Shown one piece after another: positions 1 through 6,896 of a stretch of 17,812 bases of DNA (within the stretch, counting starts at the first letter, position 1; each line of letters starts with the position of its first letter). The stretch is taken from positions 1 through 17,812 of the forward strand of contig CAYSRC010000046.1 of NCBI GenBank assembly GCA_964433495.1. The letters are read 5' to 3'. Position numbers and translations under genes: made by a program. The notes beneath the pieces were generated by a model. It was not told where the DNA came from. It made no database searches and was given only the letters and a program-made list of their open reading frames with translations. This stretch comes from CAYSRC01 sp964433495. GTDB lineage: Bacteria > Bacillota > Clostridia > Oscillospirales > Ruminococcaceae.

Positions 1-277
1 CCGAGAAGAGGATGGGGTTCATCCCCATGACCTCCTTGAGCATGTGCACCTGAAAATGGCTGTCCTTGCCGCCCGAGACCGCGATGGCGCAGTCGTAGCC
101 GCCGGGGCCGTTCATCCCGCGGTATTTGTCGCACAGGGCCCTGAACTCCTCCATGCGCTTGTCCCAGTCGATGTTTTTGCGGTTGTCATAGTGGGTGCAG
201 GCGCAGCACACCCCCTCCTCGTTGAAGGTTATGCCGGGCCTTGTGTCGGGCATGACGCACCGTGTGCAGTATTTCAT
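1..277 (-). CDS. N-acetyl sugar amidotransferase (WbpG/PseA-like), N-terminal part, runs off the window
   Basis: The visible 92 residues begin MKYCTRCVMPDTRPGITF, followed by a CCAC segment and a PP-loop SGGKDS at residues 68-73. This matches the ATP-pyrophosphatase amidotransferases (WbpG/PseA/WbuX type) that convert an N-acetyl group on a nucleotide or surface sugar to an acetamidino group during pseudaminic- or legionaminic-like sugar synthesis. Cysteines 4, 7, 24, 25 and 27 form the zinc-ribbon-like N-terminus of the family. The ATG at 277-275 is preceded by GGAGATAGGTGAA, a good ribosome site. Family members usually have well over 300 residues, so most of the gene lies left of base 1. 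The likely setting is a glycan or flagellin-modification locus, but no partner gene is visible. Family assignment is fairly sure; the exact sugar cannot be told. Confidence 0.85.
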   Translation of the reverse strand, partial: MKYCTRCVMPDTRPGITFNEEGVCCACTHYDNRKNIDWDKRMEEFRALCDKYRGMNGPGGYDCAIAVSGGKDSHFQVHMLKEVMGMNPILFS

Positions 278-661
278 TTCACCTATCTCCAAATCAAGTT
301 TTTGTGTCGTGTGTTGCCGAAAATATAGGATTTAAAACCGGGCTTTGCGGCGTCTTCCTCAAAAAAAGGGAGACGGCGGCGCTTTTCGGCCGCCAGGCAA
401 ACGCCCCCGCGGCAGGGATCCCGCCGCCTTTAAAAGAGTATAGCACATCGTCACCCGCAATGGAAGTGCCCGCCCCGTATAAACGCCGCGGCACGTCCTG
501 CCGTCAAAAGGATATTTCAACCTTTTTTGCAATAACTGCCTTCCCGGTCAAGTTGATTTAGCGGCGGGATTATACTATAATACCATAAGGAAAACGGACG
601 GACGGAGCGCGGGGATCATCTCCCCCTTGCACCTGCAATTTGACGGGACGGAGGCCTTGCT
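278..661. other. Divergent intergenic region between the amidotransferase and the cysteine desulfurase
   Basis: No convincing gene is seen. A small GC-rich hairpin (GGCGGC/GCCGCC near 374-393) and a second one around a GGGATCCC core (near 410-430) lie in the middle. A possible weak minus-strand -10 (TATATT, near 323) could serve the amidotransferase, but no good -35 accompanies it. The plus-strand promoter at 553-581 is listed separately. Bases about 582-661 are the desulfurase leader. Confidence 0.5.
553..581 (+). promoter_or_regulatory. Sigma-A promoter for the cysteine desulfurase
   Basis: TTGATT at 553-558 and a perfect TATAAT at 576-581 are separated by exactly 17 bases. Transcription would start near 588, leaving a leader of about 75 bases. 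The same -35/-10 pair and spacing recur in front of the tRNA gene at 15928-15956, which supports it as this organism's housekeeping consensus. Confidence 0.8.
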
Positions 662-1789
662 TTGATCTATCTTGACAACGCTGCGACAACAAGCGTATGC
701 CCCGAGTGCCGCGAGGCGGTGTGTTCGGCGCTGCAAAACTGCTTCGGCAACCCGAGCTCGCTCTACGACCTCGGGCTCGAGGCGTCGCGCCTGCTCGAGC
801 GCTCGCGCGAGACGGTGGCGCGGGCGGTGGGCTGCGGCGCGGGCGAGCTGTTTTTTACCGGCTGCGGCACCGAGAGCAACAACATCGCCGTGCTGGGCCT
901 CGCCCGCGCGCGCAAAGCGTGGGCAAGGCGGGTCGTGACGACGGGCTATGAGCACCCGAGCGTCGGCGAGACGGTGCGCGCGCTCGAGGACGAGGGGTTC
1001 GAGACGGTCTTTGTAAAGCCCCGAAAGGACGGCACGGTGGATATAGACGAGCTGCTGGCGGCGGTCGACGACAGAACGGCGCTTGTGGCGGCGATGAGCG
1101 TCAACAACGAGACGGGCGCGGTGATCGACCTGCCCCGGCTCGCGGGGCTTGTGAAGGAGAAAAACCGCCGCTGCGCCGTGCACTGCGACAACGTGCAGGG
1201 CTTTTTAAAGCATAAGACGCCGCTCGGGGACATCGACAGCATGTCGATAAGCGCCCACAAGGTGCACGGGCCCAAGGGCATCGGCGCGCTGTATCTGCGA
1301 AAAAATCTCAACATAAAAACGCCGTACCACGGCGGCGGCCAGGAGAAGGGCTACCGCAGCGGCACCGAGAACGTCCCCTACGCTGCGGGCTTTGCGGCAG
1401 CAGTCGAGAGCTGGGGCGACATGGGCAGCGGCATCGCGGCGGCCTCGGCCGCCTGCAAAAGGCTGCGCGAGCGCGTTGCGGGGCTTTGCGGCGCGGTGAT
1501 AAACTCGCCCGTGTCGGCGTCCCCCTACATCCTCAACATCTCACTGCCGGGATACAAGAGCGAGACGGTCATGCACTTTCTCGAGATGCGCGGCATCTAT
1601 GTCTCGAGCGGCTCCGCCTGCTCGCACGGCTCGAGCAGCCGCACCCTCGCCGCCATGGGGGTGTCGGCCGCGCACGCCGACTCGGCGCTGCGCATAAGCT
1701 TCACCAACCCCGCGCGAGAGAGCGACGCCGACGCGCTCGCCGACGCGCTCGAGGCCGCGATAAAAGAGCTGGTGCACATAAGGGTGTGA
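662..1789 (+). CDS. Cysteine desulfurase, class V aminotransferase (NifS/IscS family; probable ThiI partner)
   Basis: This 375-residue PLP enzyme takes sulfur from L-cysteine as a protein persulfide, leaving alanine. It opens with MIYLDNAATT, the family's usual start. His98 (GYEHPSV) is the ring-stacking histidine, D176 and Q179 (HCDNVQ) contact the cofactor, K200 in SAHKVHGPKG is the Schiff-base lysine, and Cys320 in SSGSACSHG is the sulfur-accepting cysteine on a short loop. All catalytic residues are present and the length is normal. The start is TTG at 662, because the protein family begins here and GGGACGGAGG lies just upstream; no ATG fits. The next gene downstream on the same strand is thiI. 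That pairing is known in Firmicutes (NifZ-ThiI of Bacillus), so I infer that it feeds tRNA thiolation rather than general Fe-S assembly; no IscU- or SufU-like gene is nearby. Confidence 0.93.
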   Translation: MIYLDNAATTSVCPECREAVCSALQNCFGNPSSLYDLGLEASRLLERSRETVARAVGCGAGELFFTGCGTESNNIAVLGLARARKAWARRVVTTGYEHPSVGETVRALEDEGFETVFVKPRKDGTVDIDELLAAVDDRTALVAAMSVNNETGAVIDLPRLAGLVKEKNRRCAVHCDNVQGFLKHKTPLGDIDSMSISAHKVHGPKGIGALYLRKNLNIKTPYHGGGQEKGYRSGTENVPYAAGFAAAVESWGDMGSGIAAASAACKRLRERVAGLCGAVINSPVSASPYILNISLPGYKSETVMHFLEMRGIYVSSGSACSHGSSSRTLAAMGVSAAHADSALRISFTNPARESDADALADALEAAIKELVHIRV

Positions 1790-2148
1790 GCTGCCCTCGG
1801 CGGGCCGCCCGCAGGGCGGCCCGGCCCGGACGCGAAGCGTCCGGGCCGTCGGGGCCCAAAGGGCCCCGACCCGCCGAGGGCCCCGACGCCGCCGGCTGAT
1901 TCGCGCTGCGCGAGGGAGGGGGCTGTACCGCACAAGACCCGCCGCACGGGGTCTTGCGCGCGGCTTATTCCGCACAAAGCCGCGTGAATTTGCGGAAATC
2001 GGCGGGACCCCCGGCAAAGGCGCCGCGGGGTAAAAGAGGAGAACGGGGCTGCCGTCCTGCACACGGGCTAAAGGCCGCGCCCCGTCCCGCACGTTGATCG
2101 AGCGTCCGCGGGACGGGACAAAAAGAATAAAACGAACGGAAAAACAAG
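1790..2148. other. Structured intergenic region between the desulfurase and thiI
   Basis: These 359 bases hold no gene I can support but are dense in inverted repeats. The cloverleaf at 1793-1881 is listed separately. Next come a small TCGCGC/GCGCGA hairpin near 1901-1913, a CAAGACCC/GGGTCTTG stem near 1933-1956, and a CGCGGCTT/AAGCCGCG stem near 1960-1984. A CCCGTCCCGC/GCGGGACGGG pair at 2081-2090 and 2108-2117 comes last. None is followed by a T-run, so they are not classical terminators. ThiI has no strong ribosome site: the 30 bases before its ATG are A-rich with only GAACGGAAAA. Confidence 0.6.
1793..1881. repeat. Cloverleaf of three perfect hairpins closed by a 12-bp stem
   Basis: A closing stem pairs 1793-1804 (GCCCTCGGCGGG) with 1870-1881 (CCCGCCGAGGGC), perfectly. 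Inside it lie three further hairpins. The first is CCGCCC/GGGCGG at 1805-1819 with loop GCA. The second is an 11-bp stem, GGCCCGGACGC/GCGTCCGGGCC, at 1823-1847 with loop GAA; its tip reads GCGAAGC, known as an unusually stable DNA mini-hairpin. The third is GTCGGGGCCC/GGGCCCCGAC at 1848-1870 with loop AAA, sharing base 1870 with the closing stem. The first hairpin can alternatively extend to 9 bp (1802-1822). Function is unknown. Confidence 0.8.
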
Positions 2149-3327
2149 ATGGAAACACTGCTTGCAAAATACGGCGAGCTCGCGCTCAAGGGACTCAACC
2201 GGGGCTCCTTTGAGGCGGCGCTGTTGAAGACGATAAAAAAGCGCCTCGAGGACGTCGGGGATTTCAGGGTCTATAAGGCACAGTCGACGGTTTACATCGA
2301 GCCGTGCGGCGAGGGCGAGGACCTCGACGGTGCGCTCGAGCGGCTGTCCCGGGTGTTCGGCATCTCGGCCATCAACCGCGCGCTCGTGACCGAAAAGGCG
2401 CTCGGCGCGATCTGCGAGGGCGCGGCCGAATACCTTGCGCCGCAGCTGTCGGCGGCAAAGACCTTCAAGGTGCACGCCAAGCGCTCGGACAAAAAGTTCC
2501 CGATGACCTCGATGGAGATAGCGCGCGAGGTGGGCGGATATCTGCTCTCGAGGTTCCCGCACCTGCGGGTGACGATGGACGCGCCCGACCTTACGGTGAC
2601 CGTCGAGGTGCGCGACTTTAAGGCGTATGTTCACAGCGGCAACCTGCCCGCAGCGGGCGGCCTGCCCACCGGCTCAAGCGGGCGGGCCGCGGTGCTGCTC
2701 TCGGGCGGCATCGACAGCCCCGTCGCCGCCTATATGATGGCGAAGCGGGGGCTCGACCTCGTCGCCGTCCACTTCATGTCGCCCCCCTACACAAGCGAGC
2801 GGGCGCACGACAAGGTGATGCGGCTCGCGAAAAAGGTGTGCCGCTGGTGCGGGCACCTGCCGCTTATAAGCATCTGCTTCACCGACATCCAGCTCGCGCT
2901 GCGCGAGCGCTGTCCCGAAGAGCTTTTCACGGTGCTCATGCGACGCTCGATGATGCGGGTGGCGAACGAGATCTGCAAAAAGGAGCACTGCGGCGCGATA
3001 ATTACCGGCGAGAGCCTTGCGCAGGTGGCATCCCAGACGCTGGACGCTATAGCGTGCACCGACGACGCCGCGGCGCTGCCGGTGCTGCGCCCCCTCGTCG
3101 GCATGGACAAGACCGAGATCGTGCACATCGCGCACAGGATTGACACCTTCGAGACCTCCATCGAGCCGTACGAGGACTGCTGCACCGTTTTTACGCCGAA
3201 GCACCCCAAGACAAAGCCCCGGCTTGACGCGATCCTGCGCGCCGAGGAGGGGGCGGGGCTTGAGGAACTTGAAAAAAAGGCCGCGACGGAGTATAATTTT
3301 ATGATGTTTCATTTTTTTGACGCCTGA
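2149..3327 (+). CDS. thiI: tRNA 4-thiouridine synthase ThiI (short form, no rhodanese domain)
   Basis: ThiI adenylates U8 of tRNA and replaces the oxygen with sulfur to give 4-thiouridine, a near-UV sensor; in some bacteria it also serves thiamin synthesis. The 392 residues show an N-terminal ferredoxin-like region, a THUMP domain (about 60-165) that holds the tRNA acceptor end, and a PP-loop ATPase domain with SGGIDSP at 185-191. The CxxC at 231-234 (CRWC) and the PYEDCC segment ending at C344-C345 are typical; C344 corresponds to the conserved cysteine of E. coli ThiI. The C-terminal rhodanese domain of the enterobacterial enzyme is absent, as is usual in Firmicutes, where a dedicated desulfurase delivers the persulfide. 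The upstream desulfurase fits that role. The start is the ATG at 2149, at the family start METLLAKYGELALKG, despite a weak ribosome site. Confidence 0.95.
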   Translation: METLLAKYGELALKGLNRGSFEAALLKTIKKRLEDVGDFRVYKAQSTVYIEPCGEGEDLDGALERLSRVFGISAINRALVTEKALGAICEGAAEYLAPQLSAAKTFKVHAKRSDKKFPMTSMEIAREVGGYLLSRFPHLRVTMDAPDLTVTVEVRDFKAYVHSGNLPAAGGLPTGSSGRAAVLLSGGIDSPVAAYMMAKRGLDLVAVHFMSPPYTSERAHDKVMRLAKKVCRWCGHLPLISICFTDIQLALRERCPEELFTVLMRRSMMRVANEICKKEHCGAIITGESLAQVASQTLDAIACTDDAAALPVLRPLVGMDKTEIVHIAHRIDTFETSIEPYEDCCTVFTPKHPKTKPRLDAILRAEEGAGLEELEKKAATEYNFMMFHFFDA

Positions 3328-3453
3328 TTTTGCGGGCGGCCGCATCGGCAAAAGGTCGGCTTGACCGCTTGCGCAAGGGCCGCTTTTGGCATGTCGGGCG
3401 CACGCAGAGCGGCCCCGGCCGCGCGGCGCGCCCGCTCATAAGGGAGGTACCTT

Positions 3454-6400
3454 ATGTCGATAAAAGCAGAAGTTATTTCGGTAGGCAACGAGCTGTTGGC
3501 GGGAAGCACCGTCAACACCAACACCGCGTTTCTCTCGCGCGAACTCGCGTCCCTCGGCTTTGAGGTACACCGCCAGCAGGTGGTGGGCGACGACCGCGAC
3601 GACATCATCGACGCGCTGTCCCTCGCCATCAAGCGCTCGAGGCTCATCGTGTTCACGGGCGGCCTCGGGCCCACCGACGACGACCTGACAAAGGAGACGG
3701 TCGCGAAGGCGCTGGGCATGAACCTCGTGCAGGACGAGGCGGTGATGCGGCAGATCGAGGCGTTTTTCGCCGAGCGCTCGCTGAAGCTCACCCAAAACAA
3801 CGTCAAGCAGTCGTATGTGATCGAGGGCTGCGAGGTGCTCGCGAACGCGAACGGCACCGCGCCCGGTATCTTTTTAAAGAGCCGTTCGCAGGCGATCGCG
3901 CTGCTTCCGGGGCCGCCGAGCGAGCTCGAGCCGATGTTTAAAAACGAGCTCGCGCCGAGGCTCAAGAGCCTGTCGGGCGGCTTCACGAGCAGCGTGTCGC
4001 TGCACGTCTACGGCATCGGCGAGTCGGCGCTCGAGGAGCGCGTCAAGGAGCTTTTGTACGGCGACAACCCGTCGTCGGCGCTCTATGCCAAGACGGGGCA
4101 GGTGCACATCAACATCCGCGCGTTTGCCGACACGCAGGACAGGGCCGACCGCCTCGCCGAGCGCAAGGCCAAGGAGTTTAAGCACGAGCTCGGCGACCTC
4201 ATCTACTCCGAAAACGGCGACGACCTGCACGAGGCGGTGGTGAAGAGCTTCATCGAAAACGGCATCAGCGTCTCGCTCGCCGAGAGCTGCACGGGCGGCC
4301 TCATGTCGGCGCGGATAACGGCGGTGCCGGGCGCGTCCGAGATCTTTAACTACGGCATCACCTCCTATGCCGACTGGGTCAAAAAGCAGGATCTCAAGGT
4401 CGACGCCGCAATCATAAGAAAGTTTACCGCCGTCAGCTCGGCCGCCGCGGCCGAGATGGCGAAGAGCGCGCGCAAGAGCGGCAACTCGGCGCTCGGCGTG
4501 GGCATAACGGGTATCGCGGGCCCCACCAACGGCAGCTATCTCGGCAAGCCGGTCGGGCTCGTCTACATCGCCGTCGCGGACAAGCGGGCGGTGACGGTCA
4601 AGCGGTTTGACTTCGGCACCATGCGCAGCCGCGAGAACGTCCGCGAGCAGAGCGTGCTCGCCGCCTTTGACATGCTGCGCCGCGTCGCGTTCGGCATGCC
4701 GGTCGAGGGCGCGCGCGAGTTCGACCACAAGGTCATCGCCGACCTCGAGCACGAGGGCGAGCCGGTGCGCCTCAGCTCGCTTGCGATAAAGCGCGGGGTC
4801 GCCGGGGCGGTCGTGCTGGGTCTGCTGGTCACGGGCGGGGCGTTCGGTGTGAACGCGCTCAAACGGCAGCTCGACACCAACGTGTACAACGAGCTCAAGA
4901 CGGTCTTTACCGGCTCGGACTCGGGGGTGCTCAGCTTTGACGACCTGCTCGCCGACAACCCCGACACCGCGGGCTGGCTGTGCATCGACGACACGGGCGT
5001 CGACAACGTCGTCGTCAACGACCGGGACGACGGATACTATCGCTCGCACGACTTCATGGGCGCAAGCAACGCCCTCGGCTGCCTCTACACCGAGAGCGCG
5101 GCGGGCGGCGCGAACACGATTATCTACGGCTCGAGCACCGACGTCTCACAGATGTTCGGCCCGCTGCTCGGGTACGGCGAGCTGGACTTTGTGCGCGAAA
5201 ACAACCTCATCACCTATCACACGGGCGACGGCTCGACGACCTATCGCGTCGTCTCGGTGATGTGTCTCAACGGCGACGAGAGCGTCGGCGAGGTCGAGGA
5301 CTTTTTCCGCACGGCCGACCTCGGAAGTGAAGAGGGCTTCCGCGAGTACATCATCGAGCTCAAGATGCGCTCGATGTTCAACATCGACATCCCGATAAAG
5401 CACGGCGACAGCTTTTTGACCCTTGTCACCGAGGCCCCCTACTGGCAGGGCGCGCGTCTTGTCGTGACGGCGCGCGCGGTGCGCGAGGGCGAGTCGACCG
5501 ACACCGTCACCTCGATGTTCTCGAACAACGCTGCGGCGCTCTATCCCGACGAGTGGTACCGCGTCAACGGCTACGAGTCGGTCACCAATGTGACCTATGA
5601 GCGCGACAAGTGGCTCAACTGGATAATCTCCAACGGCGGCGGCGCCGACGACGCGGTCATCCCGGCGACGAGCCTGTCGCCCGAGGGCCTGTTTGACGGC
5701 GGGGGCGAGATCACCGTCGTGATGAACGGTGAGCAGCTGACGGCCTCCCCCCTCGAGGTGGTGAGCCGCATGGTCGCGTATGAGATCGGCGACACCTTTG
5801 AGGACGAGGCGATCAAGGCCCAGGCGGTTGCGTGTATCTCGCAGCTGCGCTACACCTTTTGGCGCTCGAGCACGCCCGACGTAAACGGCGCCGAGGCGAG
5901 CCTGCGCATCAAGCGCCTGGTGTCCGAGGTCATCTGTATGCAGATGACCTACGACGGCAAGCCGGTCAACGCGCGGTACTTTGCGCTCTCGAGCGGCCGC
6001 ACCAACTCAAACGAGGAGGTGTTCGGCGAGGAGCTCGATTATCTGCGCACGGTGGACAGCGCCTATGACTCGCAGGTGGCGGGCTATTCCCGCACGATAA
6101 CCTACGACAGGGATCAGCTGCGCACCGCGCTTGAGAGCTATTTCGGCATCGCCATAGAGGACGACGGCGAGGCCGGAAACATCGACGAATGGATTGTCAT
6201 CGAGGCGCTCACGACGGGCGGGTACGTCAAGCAGGTCTCGATCGACGGCAAGATAACCACCTCGGGCCTCGAGCTCGCCGAGTGCCTTTCGCTTCGCTCG
6301 GCAAACTTCTCGTTCCGCTCGACGTCGGACGGCGCGCAGATGGTCATCAACACCCTCGGCAGCGGCCACGGCGTGGGCATGAGCCAGGGCGGCGCGAACA

Positions 6401-6486
6401 TGTACGCCCTGCGCGAGAACATGAGCTATGAGGAGATATTGAGCCACTACTACAGCGGCGTGACGGTTGAGCGATTCGCGTGGTAG
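3454..6486 (+). CDS. cinA: CinA / membrane span / degenerate sortase B / SpoIID-like fusion protein, 1010 residues
   Basis: One uninterrupted frame carries three domains. Residues 1-165 are the CinA MoCF-like domain (FTGGLGPTDDDLT at 67-79). Residues about 250-415 are the CinA C-terminal nicotinamide-nucleotide amidase domain (AESCTGG at 276-282, GITGIAGP at 350-357). These recycle or clean up pyridine nucleotides in the cytoplasm. A single hydrophobic span lies at 448-469, preceded by K446 R447. Residues about 485-680 follow the class B sortase pattern (NPDTAGW, NTIIYG, MFG, LTLVT, ARLVV), but the catalytic His is Ser560 and the Cys is Glu660; R668 remains. Residues about 750-1010 resemble SpoIID/LytB, with the probable catalytic Glu777 and GHGVGMSQ at 971-978. 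The predicted topology puts CinA inside and the rest outside. AGGGAGGT at 3441-3448 sets the start. Normal CinA has about 410 residues. No internal start with a good ribosome site is seen at the joint. Confidence 0.85.
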   Translation: MSIKAEVISVGNELLAGSTVNTNTAFLSRELASLGFEVHRQQVVGDDRDDIIDALSLAIKRSRLIVFTGGLGPTDDDLTKETVAKALGMNLVQDEAVMRQIEAFFAERSLKLTQNNVKQSYVIEGCEVLANANGTAPGIFLKSRSQAIALLPGPPSELEPMFKNELAPRLKSLSGGFTSSVSLHVYGIGESALEERVKELLYGDNPSSALYAKTGQVHINIRAFADTQDRADRLAERKAKEFKHELGDLIYSENGDDLHEAVVKSFIENGISVSLAESCTGGLMSARITAVPGASEIFNYGITSYADWVKKQDLKVDAAIIRKFTAVSSAAAAEMAKSARKSGNSALGVGITGIAGPTNGSYLGKPVGLVYIAVADKRAVTVKRFDFGTMRSRENVREQSVLAAFDMLRRVAFGMPVEGAREFDHKVIADLEHEGEPVRLSSLAIKRGVAGAVVLGLLVTGGAFGVNALKRQLDTNVYNELKTVFTGSDSGVLSFDDLLADNPDTAGWLCIDDTGVDNVVVNDRDDGYYRSHDFMGASNALGCLYTESAAGGANTIIYGSSTDVSQMFGPLLGYGELDFVRENNLITYHTGDGSTTYRVVSVMCLNGDESVGEVEDFFRTADLGSEEGFREYIIELKMRSMFNIDIPIKHGDSFLTLVTEAPYWQGARLVVTARAVREGESTDTVTSMFSNNAAALYPDEWYRVNGYESVTNVTYERDKWLNWIISNGGGADDAVIPATSLSPEGLFDGGGEITVVMNGEQLTASPLEVVSRMVAYEIGDTFEDEAIKAQAVACISQLRYTFWRSSTPDVNGAEASLRIKRLVSEVICMQMTYDGKPVNARYFALSSGRTNSNEEVFGEELDYLRTVDSAYDSQVAGYSRTITYDRDQLRTALESYFGIAIEDDGEAGNIDEWIVIEALTTGGYVKQVSIDGKITTSGLELAECLSLRSANFSFRSTSDGAQMVINTLGSGHGVGMSQGGANMYALRENMSYEEILSHYYSGVTVERFAW

Positions 6487-6504
6487 AGGTCAACGGAAGG
6501 GTTT

Positions 6505-6536
6505 GCGGCGCGGAGGCCTCGGTGCCTCCGCGCCGC
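6505..6536 (+). terminator. Stem-loop after the CinA fusion gene
   Basis: A perfect 13-bp stem, GCGGCGCGGAGGC at 6505-6517 with GCCTCCGCGCCGC at 6524-6536, closes a CTCGGT loop 18 bases after the stop codon. No T-run follows, so it may be an incomplete terminator or an RNA 3'-end stabiliser. Confidence 0.55.
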
Positions 6537-6896
6537 TGCTGCTTTGCAGCCAGCGGCAAAGGGATTGTATGCGGCGAGCTGAAAGCGCAACAAAAGGTTC
6601 TGTTTGGATGACGAGACCTTGTGCGGTCAATCCCTCAGCCGACCATGTCGACAGCTCCTTTTACACAAGGGAGGGCAGATTCTAAAGCAACTGTCAAGGG
6701 TGAATCTGAGATTTGGGACTTCTCATCGCTGCTGGAGAAAAACTTCGCAAAGGCAGAAAAAGCGGACGCAGAAATGCCCCTCTGCGTCCGCTTTATTTTT
6801 TATGATACCCCTTCTAAATCATTCCGGCGCTCCTAACAGGCCGCTGCCGGGCAAAAAACGGGAATCTCCCAACGCAAAGCGGAGGAAATTTATCCC
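6537..6896. other. Intergenic region at the high-GC to lower-GC transition
   Basis: No gene is supported. Base composition falls visibly after about 6580. The segment near 6628-6675 (CCCTCAGCC, then CGACAGCTCC and an imperfect CTCCTTTT/CAAGGGAG hairpin) resembles, from memory, an intergenic repeat common in gut Clostridia; I cannot confirm this. The bidirectional terminator at 6761-6792 is listed separately. Confidence 0.4.
6761..6792 (-). terminator. Bidirectional rho-independent terminator after the chemotaxis receptor gene
   Basis: A 12-bp stem, AGCGGACGCAGA with TCTGCGTCCGCT, closes an 8-base loop. On the plus strand it is followed by TTATTTTTT. On the minus strand it is followed by a T5 run, because AAAAA precedes it on the plus strand. 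It lies about 105 bases beyond the stop of the minus-strand receptor gene and could also stop readthrough from the left. Confidence 0.85.

Noticed and set aside
3874..5049. Minus-strand open frame of 391 codons inside the CinA fusion
   Set aside because: Antisense shadow of conserved CinA motifs; composition is typical of reverse-frame translation.
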